Source: JADCCX01 sp051649305 (lineage in GTDB: Bacteria > Pseudomonadota > Alphaproteobacteria > Rhizobiales > Beijerinckiaceae). From it: a DNA stretch of 64,000 nt. The DNA lies in NCBI GenBank assembly GCA_051649305.1, contig JBOFGV010000083.1:62001-126000 (forward strand). Direction: 5' to 3'. The translations under genes and the position numbers were made by a program. Shown piece by piece: positions 26,406-35,616 of this stretch. The notes below the pieces were generated by a model. The model did not search any database, was not told the origin of the DNA, and saw only the letters and a program-made list of their open reading frames with translations. Each line of letters opens with the position of its first letter. Within the stretch, counting starts at the first letter, position 1.

Positions 26406-26843
26406 TCAGACTCCAAACGCCCGCTTCAGCGCGTCAAAGCCACCCTGAAAGACATTGCCCCCAATGCCCTCAATAAGCTCCTGTTCCTTGTCGACAGCAC
26501 AATCAAACTCTGCCGACCATTCAATGAAGGTGCGGTCCTGATCCGTGATGGGTGTGAGCCTGATTGTCGCCACATAGTTGGTGAGCGGCATAGGGCTGTC
26601 GAGAATCGAGTAGGTGCAGAACATGTCGTAGTCTGAGAGGCCCAGAAGCTGCTCTCTCAGACGGTCGCCGGTGCGCAGAGAGAAGTTACGGATGCAGCCG
26701 ACTTTGTCAGCAGGTTCACCATTCTCGATGCGGCTTTCCGCAATGCGGGGATGCCAGTTCGGCAAACCGTTGAAGTCACGCACCCTGGCCCAGACCTTCG
26801 CGGCCGGGGCATTGATGACGCTGGAGACATAGACGCGTGCCAT
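26406..26843 (-). CDS. SRPBCC family protein (CoxG/polyketide-cyclase-like) 1
   Basis: This 145-residue SRPBCC-fold protein has VINAPAAKVWARVRDFNGLPNWHP at the N-terminus and a central LREQLLGLSDYDMFCTYSI segment. It is clearly related to its downstream neighbour and probably arose by tandem duplication. It could bind the hydrophobic substrate or product of the pathway, or serve the hydroxylase as CoxG does. It lies 11 bases after the flotillin stop, so membrane association is conceivable. No catalytic residue is evident. Confidence 0.82.
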   Translation of the reverse strand: MARVYVSSVINAPAAKVWARVRDFNGLPNWHPRIAESRIENGEPADKVGCIRNFSLRTGDRLREQLLGLSDYDMFCTYSILDSPMPLTNYVATIRLTPITDQDRTFIEWSAEFDCAVDKEQELIEGIGGNVFQGGFDALKRAFGV

Positions 26844-26854
26844 GATCTATCGCC

Positions 26855-29479
26855 TCACTTCTTCTCAGCCGGGCCATCTTTAGGCTTGGCTGGCTGCGCA
26901 TCCTTGGCGACGCGCTGCATGTCAGATGCCTCGCGCATCAGGCCACCCATCTTGGCGAGATTGCCGCCTTCGATGCCGATCTCCTTCAGCACCTGATCGA
27001 TCATCGGGGCCTGCACGCGGTAGCGCAGGGCGGACTCGATCACCTCGTCTGTGGGAGAGCGGGCAGCACCACCGGCTCCGCTCGCGCCGCCTGTGCCATG
27101 CAGGCCATCGACGTGGAGGATACGGATGCTCTCGATGTTCTCCATCGGCTTGACGCTCTCGCGCACGATGCCCTCGATCTTGTCGAGCAGGCGGCGGCGG
27201 AACATGCCGTAGCGCGCACCATCGGTAAGCACATTCTCTGCTTCGTATAGCAGCTTCTGGGCCTCGGCCTCGACAGCCTTGCGCACCTTGTCTGCCTGCG
27301 CACCAATGCGCATTTCCTCGGCTGCCTTCTCGGCCAGCATAACCTCGACAGTACGGCGGCGTTTGGCACCCTCGCTCTCACGCACGGTCTGCACAGCTTC
27401 GGCGGCTTCCACAGCCTTGGCCTTCGCCATTTCGGACTTCACCGCTGCAGCACTTTCCTCAAGCGACTTTGTATAGATGGTGATGGCCTTCTCCATCGCG
27501 GCATTCTCGACATCGCGCTCGCGCTCAATCTCAAGCTTGCGCAGATCACGCTGACGACCGACACGGGCTTCATCAAGCCCACGGTCAGACGAAATCCGCG
27601 CGCGCTCGACCTCCTCGTTGGAGGCAATCTGTGCCTCCTGCAGCGCCTGCAACCGGGCGATCTCAAGCTGCTCGATGGCGCGCTTGCGCTCCAGCCTTGC
27701 TGCCTCAAGCACCTGCTCGCGGGCGACATCTGCCTTCTCGATGTCCTGTTTCACCATGATCTCGGTCTGGCGCAGGGACTTGTCAGCATCGGCGCGCTCG
27801 ATCTTCTTGGCCGCGATGGTGATAGCACGCTCTTCCTCGGCGATTTCCACCGCCTTCTTCTGCTCGATCTGCAGAACCTCTCGGGCCTTCGATGAGCTGA
27901 TGCGTTCCTGATCAATCTTGAGTTCAGAGACAATGCGCTGACGCTCCACAGCATCGCGGCGCTTGATCTCGGCCCCTTCCAGCTCCTCGGCACTCTTGAT
28001 GTCAAGCTGGCGGGTGGCAAGATCAGATGCAATGCGGTCCGCAGAAGTGGCCTTCTCCTGTGCAATGCGTGCAGCCTCGGTGGCTTCGCGGGCGGCGATC
28101 TCGGCTTCCTCGACAACGCGGTTGCGCTCGATTTCCAGCTTGCGACGGCCTTCCTCGGACGCGATACGTTCAGCTGTGATGGCATTATCCTGCGCAATCC
28201 GCGCGCGCTCCACGGCTTCACGGGCCGCAATCTCCGCCTCATCAAGCGCGCGGTTACGGGCGATCTCAAGGCTCTTCACCTCGCGCTCGCGGGCAATGCG
28301 TTCACCGCTGACCTGTGCTTCCTGCGTGATGCGGGCCTTCTCGGTGGATTCGCGCGCTGCGATCTCGGCCCCTTCCAGGGCCTTGGTGCGCTCGATTTCC
28401 TTCTGGCGTGTCTCGCGTTCGGCAGCGATACGGGCAGATTGGATCACCTGATCGTTCAGGATCTTTGCCTTCTCGATCTGCTCATGGGCGGCAATCTCGG
28501 CTGACTCAACCGCCTTGGTGCGCTCGATTTCCTGCTGGCGAATATCGCGCTCCGAGGCGATCCTTGCCTCGCTGATGGCGCGGTCATTGGCGATCTTCGA
28601 CTTCTCGATTTCCTCGCGCGAAGTGATCTGCGCCTGCTCGGCTTCAGTGTCACGCGCCGCACGCTCGCGGGCCACATCGGCCCGCTGTGTCGCGCGCTTG
28701 ATCTCGATTTCGCGCTGCTGTTCCAGCCTTGCGGTTTCGCTGTCCCGCTCGATATCAAGCGCCTGACGCTCGGCCTCAAGGTTGCGGGCGCGTATCTTGA
28801 TCATCGCATCCTGTTCGATGTCATTGCGGATTTTCCGCTTCTCCTCGATCTCTTCGATAATGCGTGTAAGACCTTCCGCATCAAAGCGGTTGGATGGGTT
28901 GAAGAACTGCAGGTCCGTCTGGTCAAGATCAGTGATCGCGACGGATTCAAGCACAAGGCCGTTCTGGTCAAGAGCTTCGGCAGCCGCTTCCTTGACGCGT
29001 GTCACGTAGGTGCCGCGATGCTCGTGCATTTCCTCAATCGACATTTCGGAAGCGACAGAGCGAAGCGCCGAGATGAACTTACCAGAGAGCAGCGCGTTGA
29101 GCTGGTCCTGCTGCAAGGTGCGCTTGCCTAGGGTGGCAGCAGCGATGGCAACAGACGGCTTGTCGGGGCGGACGCGCACATAGAACTCGGCATCGATATC
29201 AACGCGCATGCGGTCCCGCGTGATCAGCGCGTTTTCCTTTTCGCGGGTCACCGCCATGCGCAGCACGTTCATGCTCACGGGGGTCACATCGTGAATGATC
29301 GGCAGCACAAACGCGCCACCGTTGATCACTACTTTTTCCCCCATGAGGCCGGTGCGCACGAAGGAGATTTCCTTCGACGAACGACGATAGAGCCAGTTCA
29401 CCAGATAGACGATGATCGCTATCACGATCACCACCACGATGAGCCAGAGGATCAGACTTCCGATCAGCTGTCCCGTCAT
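26855..29479 (-). CDS. Very long SPFH/flotillin-family membrane protein with hendecad repeats
   Basis: This 874-residue protein has one N-terminal membrane segment (about 7-30) and an SPFH/band 7 domain at about 35-200 (GLMGEKVVINGGAFVLP, ITRDRMRVDIDAEFYV). A charged helix of more than 500 residues follows (about 205-750) and the C-terminal region resembles flotillin (ILHVDGL). The helix contains six 44-residue repeats at 289-552. YqiK-type flotillins are usually 500-560 residues, so this one is extended by repeats. Flotillins organise membrane domains, and this one may scaffold the enzymes of the island. The start has GGGAGG 8-9 bases upstream. Confidence 0.9.
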   Translation of the reverse strand: MTGQLIGSLILWLIVVVIVIAIIVYLVNWLYRRSSKEISFVRTGLMGEKVVINGGAFVLPIIHDVTPVSMNVLRMAVTREKENALITRDRMRVDIDAEFYVRVRPDKPSVAIAAATLGKRTLQQDQLNALLSGKFISALRSVASEMSIEEMHEHRGTYVTRVKEAAAEALDQNGLVLESVAITDLDQTDLQFFNPSNRFDAEGLTRIIEEIEEKRKIRNDIEQDAMIKIRARNLEAERQALDIERDSETARLEQQREIEIKRATQRADVARERAARDTEAEQAQITSREEIEKSKIANDRAISEARIASERDIRQQEIERTKAVESAEIAAHEQIEKAKILNDQVIQSARIAAERETRQKEIERTKALEGAEIAARESTEKARITQEAQVSGERIAREREVKSLEIARNRALDEAEIAAREAVERARIAQDNAITAERIASEEGRRKLEIERNRVVEEAEIAAREATEAARIAQEKATSADRIASDLATRQLDIKSAEELEGAEIKRRDAVERQRIVSELKIDQERISSSKAREVLQIEQKKAVEIAEEERAITIAAKKIERADADKSLRQTEIMVKQDIEKADVAREQVLEAARLERKRAIEQLEIARLQALQEAQIASNEEVERARISSDRGLDEARVGRQRDLRKLEIERERDVENAAMEKAITIYTKSLEESAAAVKSEMAKAKAVEAAEAVQTVRESEGAKRRRTVEVMLAEKAAEEMRIGAQADKVRKAVEAEAQKLLYEAENVLTDGARYGMFRRRLLDKIEGIVRESVKPMENIESIRILHVDGLHGTGGASGAGGAARSPTDEVIESALRYRVQAPMIDQVLKEIGIEGGNLAKMGGLMREASDMQRVAKDAQPAKPKDGPAEKK
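27824..28615 (-). repeat. Six 132-bp coding repeats (44-residue, four-hendecad units) in the flotillin gene
   Basis: Residues 289, 333, 377, 421, 465 and 509 each begin a 44-residue unit of four 11-residue blocks, such as EQIEKAKILND / QVIQSARIAAE. Isoleucine recurs at the same place in each block. The register is exact for six units with no insertion. A seventh, diverged unit lies near residues 622-665, out of phase with the rest. Confidence 0.85.
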
Positions 29480-29509
29480 GTCATGCTCCTCCCAAAGCTA
29501 CCCGCTTTA

Positions 29510-30388
29510 TCAGCGTGCTGTTTTCGATTTACCCGTCTTCGGCGCAGTTGCTTTGCCCGAGCGGCTGATTTTCTTGAAGGCCCGCGTCTGATCGCGGATC
29601 GCCACTTCCACCGGCAGGCGCTCCATCGAGGACGCGCCGTAGAAGCCGTGGCAGTGTTTCGTGTTCTTCATCACAAAGTCAGCGTCGGCAGGTTCAGCCA
29701 CAGGGCCGCCATGCACAAGGATGATCGCATCCTTCTTGACCTTGAGCGCGGCCGCAGCCCACTTGTCGACGATGGCAGGAACATCAGCGAGCTTCGTGGC
29801 TGTTTCAGCGCCAATCGAGCCGCCGGTTGTCAGGCCGAGATGGCAGACGATGATATCAGCTCCCGCCTTGGCCATGGCTGTCGCATCAGCTTCACTGAAG
29901 ACGTAAGGCGTGGTCAGCAGGCCCTTTTTGTTGGCCAGCGCAATCATCTCGACCTCAAGGCCAAAGCCCATGCCGGTTTCTTCGAGGTTCGCACGGAACG
30001 TTCCGTCGATCAGACCAACGGTCGGGAAATTCTGTACACCGGCAAAGCCCGCTTTTTTCACGTCATCCAGAAACACATCCATGATGCGGAAAGGGTCTGT
30101 GCCGCAGACACCGGCAATCACCGGGGTCTTTTTCACAACCGGGATGACCTCGCGGGCCATGTCCATGACAATCGCATTGGCATCACCGTAGGGCATGAGA
30201 CCAGAGAGCGAACCACGCCCCGCCATGCGGAAGCGGCCGGAGTTGTAGATGACGATCAGGTCAATACCGCCCGCTTCCTCGCACTTGGCGGAAAGGCCTG
30301 TGCCTGCACCACCGCCAACAATGGGAATGCCCTTGGCGATCATCGCGCGGTAGGACTTGAGGAGTGCAGATTTGCTGAGCTTTGGCAT
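29510..30388 (-). CDS. Phosphoenolpyruvate hydrolase-like TIM-barrel protein (PF09370 type)
   Basis: The 292-residue TIM barrel has the family pattern IPIVGGGAGTGLSAKCEEAGGIDLI, IYNSGRFRMAGRGSLSGLMPYGDAN and FLDDVKKAGFAGVQNFPTVGLIDG. The C-terminal 25 residues are a basic Lys/Thr-rich tail. The family is annotated as PEP hydrolase-like but is poorly characterised. Members commonly stand next to Tm-1-like genes, as here, 4 bases downstream of the Tm-1 fusion. That persistent pairing suggests a shared step, so far unknown. The annotation is by pattern; function is not established. Confidence 0.82.
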   Translation of the reverse strand: MPKLSKSALLKSYRAMIAKGIPIVGGGAGTGLSAKCEEAGGIDLIVIYNSGRFRMAGRGSLSGLMPYGDANAIVMDMAREVIPVVKKTPVIAGVCGTDPFRIMDVFLDDVKKAGFAGVQNFPTVGLIDGTFRANLEETGMGFGLEVEMIALANKKGLLTTPYVFSEADATAMAKAGADIIVCHLGLTTGGSIGAETATKLADVPAIVDKWAAAALKVKKDAIILVHGGPVAEPADADFVMKNTKHCHGFYGASSMERLPVEVAIRDQTRAFKKISRSGKATAPKTGKSKTAR

Positions 30389-30391
30389 TGT

Positions 30392-32632
30392 TTATCGTCT
30401 CGCTGTCGCGCCACGCATCCGGCCCTGATGCAGAGCACGGAAATGCTCTGTCAGCGCCGCTGCAAAAGCGGGATCGTTGATGTGGTGGGGCAACCGGATG
30501 AGTTGCCGGTTTGCACTCACACGTACGGTCTGCACAAGGGCCTGGATCAGCGCGGCATTGGCTTCAGGGTCCCAGAACGGTTTGCCCGGCGCATCAAGCG
30601 CTGACACACCGCCCTCGGGAATGAGGAAGCGCACCGGCCCTTCCATCAGGTTGAGACGCTCGCCAATCCAGCGGCCCATGCGGGCATTTTCTTCTGCGGT
30701 GGTGCGCATCAATGTGATCTGTGGGTTGTGTTCATAAAGATTGCGGCTCTGGAACTGTGCCGGCACCGTATTCCTGGCAGCAAAGTTGACCATATCAAGC
30801 GCACCGATTGAACCCACATACGGTAGCTTCGTGCGGATCACAGCGCCAAAGCGATCCTCGGTTGCAGGCAGGATTCCACCCACCATCATGTCACAGACCT
30901 CAGTGGTCGAAACATCGATGACGCCCTGCAGCAGGCCTGAATCAATCAGCTTCTCCATCGACCGGCCACCAACGCCGGTGGCGTGGAAAACCACCGGCTC
31001 CCAGGTCGCTTCAAGCAATTTGGAGACCTGCTGCACGCAAGGTGTGGTGACACCGAACATGGTCATGCCAACGAGCGGGCGTTCCGCCTGTGTTGCAGCT
31101 CTCGATGTTGGTGCTGCAAGACTTGCAGCATAGCCCTTGGCCATCGCGGCCATTGCGTTCGCCGCATTGCCCAGCACCACGCGGGAAATTCTGTTCAAGC
31201 CCTGCACATCGGTGACCGATGGCATCATCGTGATATCGGCTGATCCCACGTATTGCGAAACGTTGCCGGCTGCCATGGTGGAGACCATGATTTTGGGAAG
31301 ACCAACGGGCAGCGTCTGCATCGCCGGTGTAGCCATGGCTGTGCCGCCGGAACCACCTGCAGAGATAATGCCGACAATGCCTTGCTGACGCTGCACCCAG
31401 AAACTGAAGGCATCCGCCATGGCACCAACTGCTGTGCCACGGTCACCCGAGGCAAGAGCGGCAGACCCGCCCGGTGAGGCAAGCGCCACTTCCTGTGCCG
31501 AGACATCCGCACCCTGATTGCGGCCTTGTGTCGAAAGGTCCACCAATCGCGTGCGCAGTCCAGCAGCCTTGATGATATCGCGAATGTAGCGCAGCTCATC
31601 GCCCTTGGTATCAAGCGTGCCAGCAACAATGACATGCGGCTCCATAGGCGCGCGGGCAGCAAGTGCTGACACATCGCCGATGCGGCGACCGTCAAGTGTG
31701 GCCAGTGTCGGCCTTGACACTGTCCGGGCAGCGGCCTCGATCTTGATGGCAGGGACATCCTGCGACCAACGTGTCGGGATCGCGGGGTTGGCGTTGTAGA
31801 CGCGTATGGGGCCAGTGCTGGTGGCTGGCGTTGCAGTACCAGCAGCATCGGCTGGCGATGCACCAACCTGCTCTCCGCCTGCTTCATCCCCGCTGTGGCG
31901 ACCAACGCCCAGCAGGCGCTGTTGCAGTTCGCGGTCAGCGGCCAGTGTCGCAGAAGCAATGACGCGGTTGATGCGCCCGTTGACCATGATTGCGACGGGA
32001 TCAGACATCTGGGTGGCGACACCGATGTTTTGCTCGATCACGAGGATCGCAACATCACCCTCGGCGGCAAGCCGCACCAATGTTTCCTCAACATGCGAAA
32101 CGATCACGGGGGCAAGCCCCTCCGTCGGTTCGTCCATCACCAGAAGCCGTGGGTTCATCAGAAGCGCGCGGCTGATCGCCAGCATCTGCTGTTCACCGCC
32201 GGAGAGCTGCGCACCGCCGTTGTTGCGACGCTCGGCGAGACGCGGGAAGACATCGTAGATGCGGTCGGGCGTCCAGGCGCCCTTGCCGGTGGACATCAGA
32301 CGCAGATGCTCGTGCACCGTCAGTGAGCGCCACAACCGTCGCCCCTGCGGCACATAGCCGATGCCCATGCGGGCGATGTCGGTGGATGAGCGACCGGCAA
32401 TCTCCTCGCCCATGAAACGGATAGAGCCAGATGAGATGGGCACCATGCCCATGATCGCCTTGCACATCGTCGTCTTGCCCATGCCGTTGCGGCCAACGAC
32501 GGAAAGCACGCCCGAGTGCAAGGTAAGATCCACGCCCTGCACCGCATGGCTGCGGCCATAAAAGACATTGACGCCGGAGAGCTGCAACACCGGTGCCCCC
32601 GTGCGCTGCTGCATGGGAAAGTGCTCAGCCAT
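30392..32632 (-). CDS. LivF-type ABC ATPase fused to a Tm-1-like ATP-binding domain
   Basis: This 746-residue fusion has an ABC ATPase of the LivF class at residues about 15-245: Walker A GRNGMGKTT near 48, signature LSGGEQQ, Walker B LLVMDEP. A Gly/Ala/Thr-rich linker of about 90 residues follows. Residues about 335-730 are a Tm-1-like/UPF0261 domain (VIVAGTLDTKGDELRYIRDI, GIISAGGSGGTAMATPAM, PEGGVSALDAPGKPFWD). The first part powers import with the LivHMG-like genes; the second is a nucleotide-binding enzyme-like fold of unknown reaction. ATG 32632 is preceded by GGGAGG and overlaps the LivG-like stop by 8 bases. Confidence 0.9.
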   Translation of the reverse strand: MAEHFPMQQRTGAPVLQLSGVNVFYGRSHAVQGVDLTLHSGVLSVVGRNGMGKTTMCKAIMGMVPISSGSIRFMGEEIAGRSSTDIARMGIGYVPQGRRLWRSLTVHEHLRLMSTGKGAWTPDRIYDVFPRLAERRNNGGAQLSGGEQQMLAISRALLMNPRLLVMDEPTEGLAPVIVSHVEETLVRLAAEGDVAILVIEQNIGVATQMSDPVAIMVNGRINRVIASATLAADRELQQRLLGVGRHSGDEAGGEQVGASPADAAGTATPATSTGPIRVYNANPAIPTRWSQDVPAIKIEAAARTVSRPTLATLDGRRIGDVSALAARAPMEPHVIVAGTLDTKGDELRYIRDIIKAAGLRTRLVDLSTQGRNQGADVSAQEVALASPGGSAALASGDRGTAVGAMADAFSFWVQRQQGIVGIISAGGSGGTAMATPAMQTLPVGLPKIMVSTMAAGNVSQYVGSADITMMPSVTDVQGLNRISRVVLGNAANAMAAMAKGYAASLAAPTSRAATQAERPLVGMTMFGVTTPCVQQVSKLLEATWEPVVFHATGVGGRSMEKLIDSGLLQGVIDVSTTEVCDMMVGGILPATEDRFGAVIRTKLPYVGSIGALDMVNFAARNTVPAQFQSRNLYEHNPQITLMRTTAEENARMGRWIGERLNLMEGPVRFLIPEGGVSALDAPGKPFWDPEANAALIQALVQTVRVSANRQLIRLPHHINDPAFAAALTEHFRALHQGRMRGATARR

Positions 32633-33413
32633 GGCCACCTCCCAGATACAGCTCCTGCACCTCGGGATCGTCCTCGATCTCGCTGGGCTTGCCTTCCTTG
32701 AAGATGCGCCCGTTGTGCATCATCGTAACGCTTTCAACCACACGCAACGCCACATCCATATCATGCTCGATGATGATGTAGCCAATATGGGAAGGCAGCG
32801 AGGTCAGGATTGTCACGAGATCTTTCCGCTCGGTGGGTGAAAGACCAGCGGCAGGTTCATCAAACAGGATGAAACGCGGTGCGCCCGACAGCGCCAGCGC
32901 AATTTCAAGCTGACGCTGCTGGCCATAAGCAAGTTCACCCACAAGCCGGTCCTTCACGGCTGTCAGATGCACGGCCTCAACCAGTGTCTCGGCAGCATGC
33001 ACAAGCGCATCATCGCGACGCGGGCGCAGGAAAGAGTAGCGGTTGCGCGAGACGCCCCGGCAGGCGAGATAAACGTTGTCAATAACGCTGAGGCCGGCGA
33101 ACAGCGACGAGATCTGGTAGGTGCGGCGCAAGCCCCGGCGGATACGCTCATAGGGCGGGAAGTTGGTCACATCCTCGCCAAAGAAACGGATGAACCCGGA
33201 AGTCGCGGGGAAGTCTCCGGTGATGCAATTGAACAGCGTTGTCTTGCCCGCACCGTTGGAGCCGAGCACCGCGCGGCGCTCACCGGGCTTCACGGAAATG
33301 GTCACATCAGAGATTGCGGCCAGCGCGCCAAAGAGCTTGCTGACCCCGCGCAGCTCAAGCGCATTGCCGGCACTCAGCACACCCATGCGATCGTTTGGAA
33401 CACCGGTGCTCAC
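32625..33413 (-). CDS. Branched-chain-type ABC transporter ATPase (LivG-like)
   Basis: This 262-residue ATPase has Walker A GSNGAGKTT, the signature-like LAYGQQRQLEIALAL, Walker B FILFDEP and the switch IIIEHDMD. LivG-class proteins carry the adenine-interacting insert seen here (FFGEDVTNFPPYERIRRGL). Translation begins at GTG 33413, with AGGAG 8 bases upstream, and overlaps the LivM-like stop. It forms the ATPase pair with the first part of the downstream fusion. Confidence 0.92.
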   Translation of the reverse strand: MSTGVPNDRMGVLSAGNALELRGVSKLFGALAAISDVTISVKPGERRAVLGSNGAGKTTLFNCITGDFPATSGFIRFFGEDVTNFPPYERIRRGLRRTYQISSLFAGLSVIDNVYLACRGVSRNRYSFLRPRRDDALVHAAETLVEAVHLTAVKDRLVGELAYGQQRQLEIALALSGAPRFILFDEPAAGLSPTERKDLVTILTSLPSHIGYIIIEHDMDVALRVVESVTMMHNGRIFKEGKPSEIEDDPEVQELYLGGGHG

Positions 33414-34489
33414 CGTGGTGCTCCTGTCAATGGATCGATGCGCTGTGCCCTGCTGGCGCGCCAGCGATCCCAGAGGCCGAGAACACCATCCGGCGAGAAC
33501 AGCACAATCGCCAGAAAGCCTATGCCAATGATCAATTTAAAACGCTCTGTCGAGAAGCCAAGCGCGCCAAGGAAGTCAGGCGAGAACACCTGCAGCAGCA
33601 CGTAGATGAAAGCACCGATGAAAGACCCCAGTGGCCTGCGCAGACCGCCGACCACAGCCACGACCAGCACATCAATGGCAGCAGCAATGCCCACGGTGTT
33701 GGGTGCGATCTGTGTATTTTGCCAGACAAGGAGAATACCACCAACTGACGCAAAAATGCTGGCGAACGCATAGGCCGCCACACGGTGCGCCGTGACGTTA
33801 AACCCAAGGGCAGCCATGCGGCGCGGATTATCCCTGACGCCCTGCAGTGCCAGACCAAACGGCGAGCGAGAGACATAGACAACCGCACCGTAGCTCAGCG
33901 CTGCACAGCCAAGGGACAGATAATAGAACGGAACCGGGTTGCGCCAGTTGATACCAAAAAGCTCAGGCGGGATAATGCGGTTGAACCCGGTGTAGCCGTT
34001 GAAGATCGTATAGTTCTGCAGGGTGAGATAGAAGAAAGCGGCTGCAATCGCCAGTGTGATCATAATCGTGTAGATGCCCTCGGTCCGCACGGCGAGAGCG
34101 CCAATCAGCGTTGCGCAGAGCCCTGCAATCAGAATGGCCGCGGGAACAATGACCCACCAGGGCCAACCGAAGCTGTGTGGTGCCCCAGACGATGTGACAA
34201 CACCGGATGTGCCTAGATAAGCGACTGAGTAAGCCGCCACTCCGGCAATGGTCATTTGCGCGATGCTGACCATGCCACCATAGCCAGCCAGGAACATCAG
34301 GCTGATGGCAATCATGCCCAGAATGAAGGTCCAGCCGAAAACCTGAAACAGCCAGAAACTGTTGGCAACAAGCGGCAAGCCGATCAGCACAATGATCGTG
34401 ATCCACCAAGCCGTTGGCACGCGCCAGAACAGGGCTTCCTGTTGCGCAGGGACCGGAACACCAGAGGAAGTGCGCTCTGCCATCGACAT
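33410..34489 (-). CDS. Branched-chain-type ABC transporter permease (LivM-like)
   Basis: The 359-residue permease has about ten hydrophobic segments and LivM-type motifs (FLAGYGGMVSIAQMTIAGVAAY, then GVRDNPRRMAALGFNVTAHR in the cytoplasmic loop). It forms the translocation pore with the LivH-like protein. Candidate starts are GTG 34492, ATG 34489 and ATG 34483; I chose ATG 34489, three bases after the upstream stop. The C-terminus overlaps the LivG-like start. Confidence 0.9.
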   Translation of the reverse strand: MSMAERTSSGVPVPAQQEALFWRVPTAWWITIIVLIGLPLVANSFWLFQVFGWTFILGMIAISLMFLAGYGGMVSIAQMTIAGVAAYSVAYLGTSGVVTSSGAPHSFGWPWWVIVPAAILIAGLCATLIGALAVRTEGIYTIMITLAIAAAFFYLTLQNYTIFNGYTGFNRIIPPELFGINWRNPVPFYYLSLGCAALSYGAVVYVSRSPFGLALQGVRDNPRRMAALGFNVTAHRVAAYAFASIFASVGGILLVWQNTQIAPNTVGIAAAIDVLVVAVVGGLRRPLGSFIGAFIYVLLQVFSPDFLGALGFSTERFKLIIGIGFLAIVLFSPDGVLGLWDRWRASRAQRIDPLTGAPR

Positions 34490-34492
34490 CAC

Positions 34493-35506
34493 TTACCGCC
34501 GAGCGCCGAAGAGGCCTTGCGGCCGGAAAGCCAGCACAGCTGCCATAATGAGGAAAGTGAAAACCACCGAGTAGGTCGGCGCGTAGGCGAGCCCTACCTG
34601 CTCGGCCACGCCAATGATCAGCGCGCCAACGGCAGCGCCCGAAATCGAGCCCATGCCACCCACGATGACGACGACCAGACTGGCCAGAAGAAAGCGCGCA
34701 TCAATGCCGGGCGACAGCGCCTGAAATGTGCCGCCGACAATACCGGCTACACCGGCGAGGCCAGCGCCAAAAGTGAAGACAGCCAAAAACACAAGGTTGA
34801 TGCGCACACCGGTGGCAGCCAGAATTTCGCGGTCATCAACACCGGCACGCACCAGCATGCCCAACCTTGTCTTGTTCAGCACCAGCCACATCGCCACACC
34901 GATGACGATGGCAGCAATGAGGATCCAGATGCGGACAGACGGGTGCGAAATAAAGACAGCCTCGCCTCGGCTGTTGATTGTGCTGATGATCGGCAGGATC
35001 ATCGGTTTTGACAGAATATCCGGCGCATCAACCGAAGTGGACGCAGCACCCCATATCCACAGAACGATGTCAGCCAGAATGATGGAGAGACCGATGCTGA
35101 CCAGCGTCTGGCGCAAATCCTGTCCTTCCATCTTCGAGAAGATGAAGAGCTGCATCAAAAGGCCAATCGCTCCAACAGCGATAAAAACAACCGGAAAGGC
35201 AAGGAACCAGGATCCTGTGCGCGACGCAACTTCATACCCGATGTAGCCGCCAATGAGAAAGAGCGAGCCATGGGCGAGATTAACGATCCGCATCAGGCCG
35301 AAGATCAGCGTGAAGCCAGAGGCGACGAGGAAATAGAGCGCGCCAAGGGTGATGCCATTGAGCAAGGCACCAAGAAACACGCGCTTGCGACCAAGATAGG
35401 CCTCCAGTTCCGGTGGCCATACCGCAAACACCAACCAAGCGAATGCGACCACCACAAGGATCAGCACAAGCGTCCAGAACGGATAGCGTTTGACGAATGG
35501 TTCCAT
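34493..35506 (-). CDS. Branched-chain-type ABC transporter permease (LivH-like)
   Basis: The 337-residue permease has LivH motifs: LNGITLGALYFLVASGFTLIFGLMRIVNLAHGSLF, and then DREILAATGVRINLVF in the cytoplasmic loop. It pairs with the LivM-like protein. The start is uncertain. ATG 35506 begins just before the first membrane segment but lacks a good ribosome site, while a GTG at 35557 would add 17 residues. It heads the transporter operon downstream of the AraC gene. Confidence 0.88.
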   Translation of the reverse strand: MEPFVKRYPFWTLVLILVVVAFAWLVFAVWPPELEAYLGRKRVFLGALLNGITLGALYFLVASGFTLIFGLMRIVNLAHGSLFLIGGYIGYEVASRTGSWFLAFPVVFIAVGAIGLLMQLFIFSKMEGQDLRQTLVSIGLSIILADIVLWIWGAASTSVDAPDILSKPMILPIISTINSRGEAVFISHPSVRIWILIAAIVIGVAMWLVLNKTRLGMLVRAGVDDREILAATGVRINLVFLAVFTFGAGLAGVAGIVGGTFQALSPGIDARFLLASLVVVIVGGMGSISGAAVGALIIGVAEQVGLAYAPTYSVVFTFLIMAAVLAFRPQGLFGARR

Positions 35507-35616
35507 AAGCACAATGACGGACCGGTCAGAGACCAGTACCACCTCCCTGGGAGACACTGTTAAGGCGGAACGTCACGCTGTCCTTCTCCGAGGGTCTGTT
35601 CTTTCAGTGTTGAAAT

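Noticed and set aside
22724..26843. Aerobic CO dehydrogenase operon
   Set aside because: The accessory genes resemble cox genes, but the large subunit lacks the AYRCSFR or AYRGAGR active-site loop.
27824..28615. CRISPR-like or tandem DNA repeat array
   Set aside because: The periodicity is in-frame coding sequence for 44-residue coiled-coil units in the flotillin gene, without spacers.
29291..30604. 437-codon plus-strand open frame
   Set aside because: It is antisense to the flotillin, TIM-barrel and Tm-1 fusion genes; no recognisable domain.
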